Positions 6,452 through 10,389 of a stretch of 10,389 nucleotides of DNA are shown piece after piece. The position numbers were made by a program, and so were the translations under genes. Numbering within the stretch: the first letter of the stretch is position 1; each line of letters opens with the position of its first letter. Origin of the DNA: an uncultured Succinatimonas sp. (GTDB lineage: Bacteria > Pseudomonadota > Gammaproteobacteria > Enterobacterales > Succinivibrionaceae); NCBI GenBank assembly GCA_905201175.1, contig CAJKNC010000061.1, forward strand, positions 1-10,389, in the 5' to 3' direction. Under the pieces are notes generated by a model, which was given only the letters and a program-made list of their open reading frames with translations, had not been told where the DNA came from and did not search any database.

Positions 6452-9046
6452 ATGTCTGCTAACAAAGCTGCCTATAACCCTCAGGAAATTGAGCCTAGGG
6501 TTCAAAAATATTGGGAAGAACATCAAACCTTCCAGGCTAAGGAAGATCCCAATCGCGAAAAATATTATTGCTTGGTAATGTTCCCGTATCCTTCAGGACG
6601 TCTGCACATGGGACATGTACGTAACTACACCATTGGTGATGTTATTGCCCGCTTCCAACGTCTGCAAGGCAAGAATGTGTTGGCTCCTATTGGTTGGGAT
6701 GCTTTCGGTATGCCTGCTGAAAATGCAGCCATTAAAAATAACCGTCAGCCTAGCGAATGGACTTACGCTAATATCGATTATATGAAGAAGCAGCTTAAGT
6801 CCCTGGGTATTTCTTATGACTGGTCGCGTGAAATTGCAACCTGCCGGCCGGAGTATTATCGCTGGGAACAAAAATTCTTCGGCGAGCTCTACAAGCGCGG
6901 CTTGGTATATAAAAAGCTTTCTACCGTAAATTGGTGTCCGGTTGATCACACTGTTCTGGCTAATGAGCAGGTAGAAGACGGCTGCTGCTGGCGCTGCGGC
7001 TCTAAGGTGGAATTACGCGAAATTCCGCAGTGGTACTTAAAAATTACTGCCTATGCTGAGGAATTACTGCAGGATATTGATAAGCTTGATGGCTGGCCTG
7101 AGCGTGTACGCACTATGCAGCGCAACTGGATCGGCAGATCTGAAGGCTTAAATATTACCTTTAAGGTTGAGAACAGCGACAAGACCTTCACCGTCTACAC
7201 TACTCGCCCGGATACCTTCATGGGCATTACCTATATTTCCATTTCTGCAAATCATCCTTTAGTAAAAGAATGCTGCAAGACTAACCCAGCCCTTGAAGCC
7301 TTCTGCAAAGAATGCCGTACGCAGAAATTTGCTGAAGCTGATATTGCCACCATGGAAAAGAAAGGCATGGCAACCGGCTTATATGCAATCCATCCTATCA
7401 ATGGCCGCCGCGTTCCTATCTACGTAGCCAACTTCGTAATTATGGATTACGGTACTGGCGCCGTTATGTCCGTACCAGCTCACGATCAGCGTGATTATGA
7501 GTTTGCAAAGAAATACGGCATCGAGATCATTCCTGTTATTCGTCCTTGCGATAAAGACTGTGCTGATGTCTCTAAAGAAGCTTTCACCGAGCACGGCATC
7601 GCCTATAATTCAGGCGAATTTGACGGCATGAACTTTAAAGAAGCCTTTGCTGCTATTGCCAATAAGCTAGAAGCACTAGGCTGTGCTGAACGCAAGGTTA
7701 ACTACCGCCTGCGCGACTGGTGTATTTCCCGCCAGCGTTATTGGGGAGCCCCGATTCCGATGCTCTCTATCGATGAGACTGGCGAGTTAGTCCCTGAAGA
7801 AGATTGCAACTTGCCGGTAACCTTGCCTGATAATGTTAAGATTGACGGTGTAATCTCTCCTCTTAAGACAGACGAATCCTGGTATAAGACTACTTATAAG
7901 GGAAAGAGCGCTACCCGTGAGACTGATACCTTTGATACCTTCATGGAATCATCATGGTATTATGCGCGTTACTGCTCTCCTCGCGATGAGAAGGAAATGT
8001 TCGACAAAGATGCTGCCAACTACTGGCTGCCTGTTGATCAATATATCGGCGGTATTGAGCATGCCGTACTGCACCTGCTTTACTCTCGCTTCTTCTTCAA
8101 GCTTTTGCGTGATGCCGGCATGGTTAAGTATGACGAGCCGTTTAAGCGCTTATTATGCCAGGGCATGGTTTTAGCTGATGCCTTCTATTATTTAGATGAG
8201 AACGGCACTAAGAACTGGGTCAATCCGCTAGACGCCATCACTACCCGCGATGATAAGGGCAATATTACTAAGGCTGTTGACAAAGATGGTCATAAGCTCT
8301 TCCATGAGGGTATGATCAAGATGTCTAAGTCCAAAGCTAACGGTATAGATCCTGAGAATATGGTAAATATGTACGGTGCTGATACTGTACGCTTATTCTT
8401 AATGTTTGCCTCACCTGCAGAATTAACTTTAGAGTGGCGTCAATCCGGTGTTGAAGGCTCTCAGCGCTTCCTGCGCAAGCTGTACTCTCAGGTTGAAGAC
8501 TTAGCAGCCTGCGGCAAGGCTGAGCCTTTAGATATAGCTAAACTCAATGCCGAGCAGCGCCGCCTGCGTCACGATCTGCATGTAACTATCCAAAAGGTTA
8601 CTGATGATATCGGCCGCCGCCAAACCTTTAATACTGCTATTGCAGCCATTATGGAATTACTGAACAGCGCAGGTAAATTTACCGCCGCCGATCCGGTAAG
8701 CCTAGCTTTGCGTTATGAGATCTACTCCTCTGTGGTTCTCATGCTCTATCCTATTACCCCGCATATCTGCTTTGAATTATGGGGAATATTAGGCCATACC
8801 GAGCAAATTGATACTGCTAAGTGGCCGGAAGTTGATCCTAAGGCCTTAGAAGCTGAAGAGATCACCTTAGTAGTTCAAATTAACGGTAAAGTTCGTGCTC
8901 GCATCAATATTGCTCCTGATGCTGCTGAAGAAGACGTCATTAAGGCAGCCTTAGACAAGCCTGAGGTACAGAAGTTCACTGCAGGCAAGAGCATTAAGAA
9001 GACTATTTATGTTAAAGGCCGCTTAGTCAATATTGTTGCTGCCTAA
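6452..9046 (+). CDS. leuS: Leucine--tRNA ligase
   Basis: It charges tRNA-Leu with leucine using ATP, in the cytoplasm; it is a class Ia aminoacyl-tRNA synthetase. The 864-residue length agrees with E. coli LeuRS (860). In order: the HIGH-type motif HMGH (52-55); a zinc-type knuckle with cysteines C162, C178/C179 and C182; the CP1 editing domain with the threonine-rich TTRPDT (250-255) and the D345 region (VPAHDQRDYEF); WCISRQRYWG (423-432); FMESSWYYARY (497-507); the KMSKS loop KMSKS (623-627); then the anticodon-binding and C-terminal domains, ending in a segment with VVQINGKVRARI. An in-frame TTG at 6449 precedes the ATG at 6452. GGAG is 9 nt before the ATG and 6 nt before the TTG. I chose the ATG; the difference is one residue. 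Both catalytic and editing residues look intact. Confidence 0.98.
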   Translation: MSANKAAYNPQEIEPRVQKYWEEHQTFQAKEDPNREKYYCLVMFPYPSGRLHMGHVRNYTIGDVIARFQRLQGKNVLAPIGWDAFGMPAENAAIKNNRQPSEWTYANIDYMKKQLKSLGISYDWSREIATCRPEYYRWEQKFFGELYKRGLVYKKLSTVNWCPVDHTVLANEQVEDGCCWRCGSKVELREIPQWYLKITAYAEELLQDIDKLDGWPERVRTMQRNWIGRSEGLNITFKVENSDKTFTVYTTRPDTFMGITYISISANHPLVKECCKTNPALEAFCKECRTQKFAEADIATMEKKGMATGLYAIHPINGRRVPIYVANFVIMDYGTGAVMSVPAHDQRDYEFAKKYGIEIIPVIRPCDKDCADVSKEAFTEHGIAYNSGEFDGMNFKEAFAAIANKLEALGCAERKVNYRLRDWCISRQRYWGAPIPMLSIDETGELVPEEDCNLPVTLPDNVKIDGVISPLKTDESWYKTTYKGKSATRETDTFDTFMESSWYYARYCSPRDEKEMFDKDAANYWLPVDQYIGGIEHAVLHLLYSRFFFKLLRDAGMVKYDEPFKRLLCQGMVLADAFYYLDENGTKNWVNPLDAITTRDDKGNITKAVDKDGHKLFHEGMIKMSKSKANGIDPENMVNMYGADTVRLFLMFASPAELTLEWRQSGVEGSQRFLRKLYSQVEDLAACGKAEPLDIAKLNAEQRRLRHDLHVTIQKVTDDIGRRQTFNTAIAAIMELLNSAGKFTAADPVSLALRYEIYSSVVLMLYPITPHICFELWGILGHTEQIDTAKWPEVDPKALEAEEITLVVQINGKVRARINIAPDAAEEDVIKAALDKPEVQKFTAGKSIKKTIYVKGRLVNIVAA

Positions 9047-9068
9047 TTAGGCTTTTAGTTATTACGCT

Positions 9069-9103
9069 TACCTCTGATAATCTTTTATCAGAGGTATTTT
9101 TTT
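9069..9103 (+). terminator. Rho-independent terminator of leuS
   Basis: A perfect 12-bp stem, TACCTCTGATAA (9069-9080) with TTATCAGAGGTA (9085-9096), has a 4-base loop (TCTT) and is followed by seven T (9097-9103). It separates leuS from lptE. Some read-through is possible, but lptE has its own promoter candidate. Confidence 0.9.
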
Positions 9104-9145
9104 AATAAAAGCTTTCACAAAATTATGAGAACCTTGCAGCTTAAT

Positions 9146-9154
9146 TGCTATAAT
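9146..9154 (+). promoter_or_regulatory. Candidate extended -10 promoter of lptE-holA
   Basis: TGC at 9146-9148 directly precedes a perfect TATAAT at 9149-9154, 42 bp after the T run of the leuS terminator. There is no clear -35. The start would be near 9161, about 38 bases before lptE. Confidence 0.6.
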
Positions 9155-9198
9155 TAAAGGCCGCAGATAAAAACATAAAGCTTAGCAGGACAAAAAAG

Positions 9199-10005
9199 AT
9201 GAAAAGATATATTGCCTTAATATTTTCCGCCCTATGCTTACTTATGCAAGGATGTGGCTTTCATCTTCCAAATCAGACCAAGCTTAGCAGCACCTTTGAA
9301 AAGATCAATGTTTCCGGAGATTACCACGATCCCTTTTACAAAAAAGTAGTTCGCGAACTTGAGATTTCCGGCATCCAGGTAAATGCCCAGTTTTCTCCGA
9401 ATCATCAGGAAGATGAGCATGTGCCTACTTTATTGATCCCTGCTCCCTCAGTATCAATTCCTATCGCTTCAATTGATGCTAATGCTGAGGCCTTAGAGTA
9501 TCAGCTCATCGTTTCCTCAACTACAACCTTGCGCATTCCGAATCATCGCCCAATAATAATGCGCAATTCTTTAACGCGGAATATGATGAATAAACCTGGT
9601 TTAGCTTTATCATCTGACAATGAGCGTAAAATTGTTACCGATGAGACCTATGATGAATTAGCTCGTCAATTAGTAACTCGTTTAGGCTATTTAGGCCGTC
9701 AATCTGATCCTGACGCCCTGCAATCAACCCCTGCTGATTTAACTGTTGCAGTTGGGGAAGATAAAGATTTACCCAAAAGCAGAACCATCTCTGATGCTTA
9801 TTCGGGGATGACCTTATTAGAAGCCTTGCAGATGCAGGAGAGCGAAGATCTGAGCAAATCCTCCCAAACCTCATTGTCTGAATTGAATAACGGCAATCAG
9901 GTTTTAAATCGCAGCTATAAATTACCTAAGAGCGTGCCTACTCCAGCAAGTGCCCTGCCCCCAGGGCTCGATCCTAAAGATTACAATATCAATGAGAATC
10001 ACTAA
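9199..10005 (+). CDS. lptE: LPS-assembly lipoprotein LptE, with a long C-terminal tail
   Basis: LptE is an outer-membrane lipoprotein that plugs the LptD barrel and helps insert lipopolysaccharide into the outer leaflet. The signal peptide ends in a lipobox, LLMQGC, with the lipidated cysteine at C19 followed by GFHL, as in E. coli LptE (CGWHL). The folded domain runs to about 165; the stretch 133-164 (PGLALSSDNERKI then ETYDELARQLVTRLGYL) matches the E. coli helix region after NPQMALAKDNEQ. The total is 268 residues against 193 in E. coli. The extra length is a tail from about 167 rich in Ser, Asn, Asp and Pro, probably disordered; E. coli has a much shorter one. AGGA lies 8 nt before the ATG. 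The stop overlaps the start of holA by one base (TAATG), and leuS lies upstream, the standard gammaproteobacterial order. Confidence 0.93.
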   Translation: MKRYIALIFSALCLLMQGCGFHLPNQTKLSSTFEKINVSGDYHDPFYKKVVRELEISGIQVNAQFSPNHQEDEHVPTLLIPAPSVSIPIASIDANAEALEYQLIVSSTTTLRIPNHRPIIMRNSLTRNMMNKPGLALSSDNERKIVTDETYDELARQLVTRLGYLGRQSDPDALQSTPADLTVAVGEDKDLPKSRTISDAYSGMTLLEALQMQESEDLSKSSQTSLSELNNGNQVLNRSYKLPKSVPTPASALPPGLDPKDYNINENH

Positions 10006-10389
10006 TGGCAGAGCCTCAAATATATATCCTAAGCTCAGATGAGCCTTTGCTGAAAAATGATCTGAGTAAAAATATTTTAGAAAAAGCGCATCAGCTTTTA
10101 CCTGAAGCGCCGTTATTATTATTTACTCAATCTGACTTTGCCTCCTCAGGCAAGGCCAATTTGCGCGCTCTGGAAACCGAGCTTTTAGATCCGGGACTAT
10201 TCGGCGGCGATCGCATCATAAAAATTTACTTAAGCGATCTCAATAATATTGCCCTTGAGGTTTTATACCTGCTTGCAGCTAGAATGCGCCCTGGACTCAT
10301 AGTCATCGTTGATTTGCCGAGGATCTTAAGCTCTTTAAATAAAGTTAAGGCTGAAAAGTTTGATGTAAATCAAAAGAAAACTAAAACTC
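10005..10389 (+). CDS. holA: DNA polymerase III subunit delta, N-terminal part (cut by the window end)
   Basis: The delta subunit is part of the clamp loader and opens the beta clamp onto DNA. Only 128 codons are in the window and the frame stays open to its end. The translation starts MAEPQIYILSSDEPLL. It resembles the start of the delta AAA+-like domain (E. coli YLLLGNDPLLLQES), and the later GLFGGDRIIKIYL matches the following strand, which includes the clamp-contact region SLFA in E. coli. The start lies about 17 residues inside that of E. coli HolA. The ATG at 10005 shares its A with the lptE stop (TAATG), so translation is probably coupled; the ribosome site upstream is weak (GAGA within lptE). 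Position after leuS-lptE supports the call. Confidence 0.85.
   Translation, partial: MAEPQIYILSSDEPLLKNDLSKNILEKAHQLLPEAPLLLFTQSDFASSGKANLRALETELLDPGLFGGDRIIKIYLSDLNNIALEVLYLLAARMRPGLIVIVDLPRILSSLNKVKAEKFDVNQKKTKT

Noticed and set aside
6593..6949. Minus-strand open frame of 118 codons opposite the start of leuS
   Set aside because: It is a shadow of leuS; the plus-strand frame carries all the conserved motifs.
7917..8174. Plus-strand open frame of 85 codons within leuS
   Set aside because: It is an alternative frame inside an intact, conserved gene and has no sign of its own initiation.

Overview
The window looks like ordinary chromosomal sequence from a low-GC gammaproteobacterium. The order leuS-lptE-holA, an E. 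coli-type AsnA and an E. coli-type fermentative D-lactate dehydrogenase all point that way. The autotransporter-like protein on the minus strand resembles passenger domains I associate with gut anaerobes such as Succinivibrionaceae. That family assignment is an inference; no rRNA or other marker is present to test it.

Layout: asnA (ammonia-dependent asparagine synthetase, +) starts at 176 behind an extended -10 promoter and ends at a hairpin terminator that faces a convergent minus-strand pair. That pair is an L,D-transpeptidase gene (upstream, 3777-4700) followed 8 bp later by a gene for an 831-residue exported protein (1273-3768). The second gene's ribosome-binding site overlaps the first gene's stop codon, so the two are probably translationally coupled. 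A 383-bp AT-rich divergent region (4701-5083) separates them from ldhA (+). After ldhA come a strong terminator and a possible short RNA. A 259-bp AT-rich leader follows, then leuS (+), which ends in a perfect 12-bp terminator hairpin. lptE (+) has its own extended -10 promoter and overlaps the start of holA (+) by one base; holA runs off the window.

Two themes link the genes. The L,D-transpeptidase, the 831-residue exported protein and LptE all concern the cell envelope (peptidoglycan and outer membrane). LeuS, HolA, AsnA and LdhA are housekeeping or fermentation functions. The part most worth a second look is the L,D-transpeptidase/831-residue protein pair. The large protein has a signal peptide, a degenerate metallopeptidase-like segment and an autotransporter-style passenger, but no outer-membrane beta-barrel; it ends instead in a single membrane helix with a basic tail. 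I found no CRISPR array, insertion sequence, tRNA, rRNA or phage gene.
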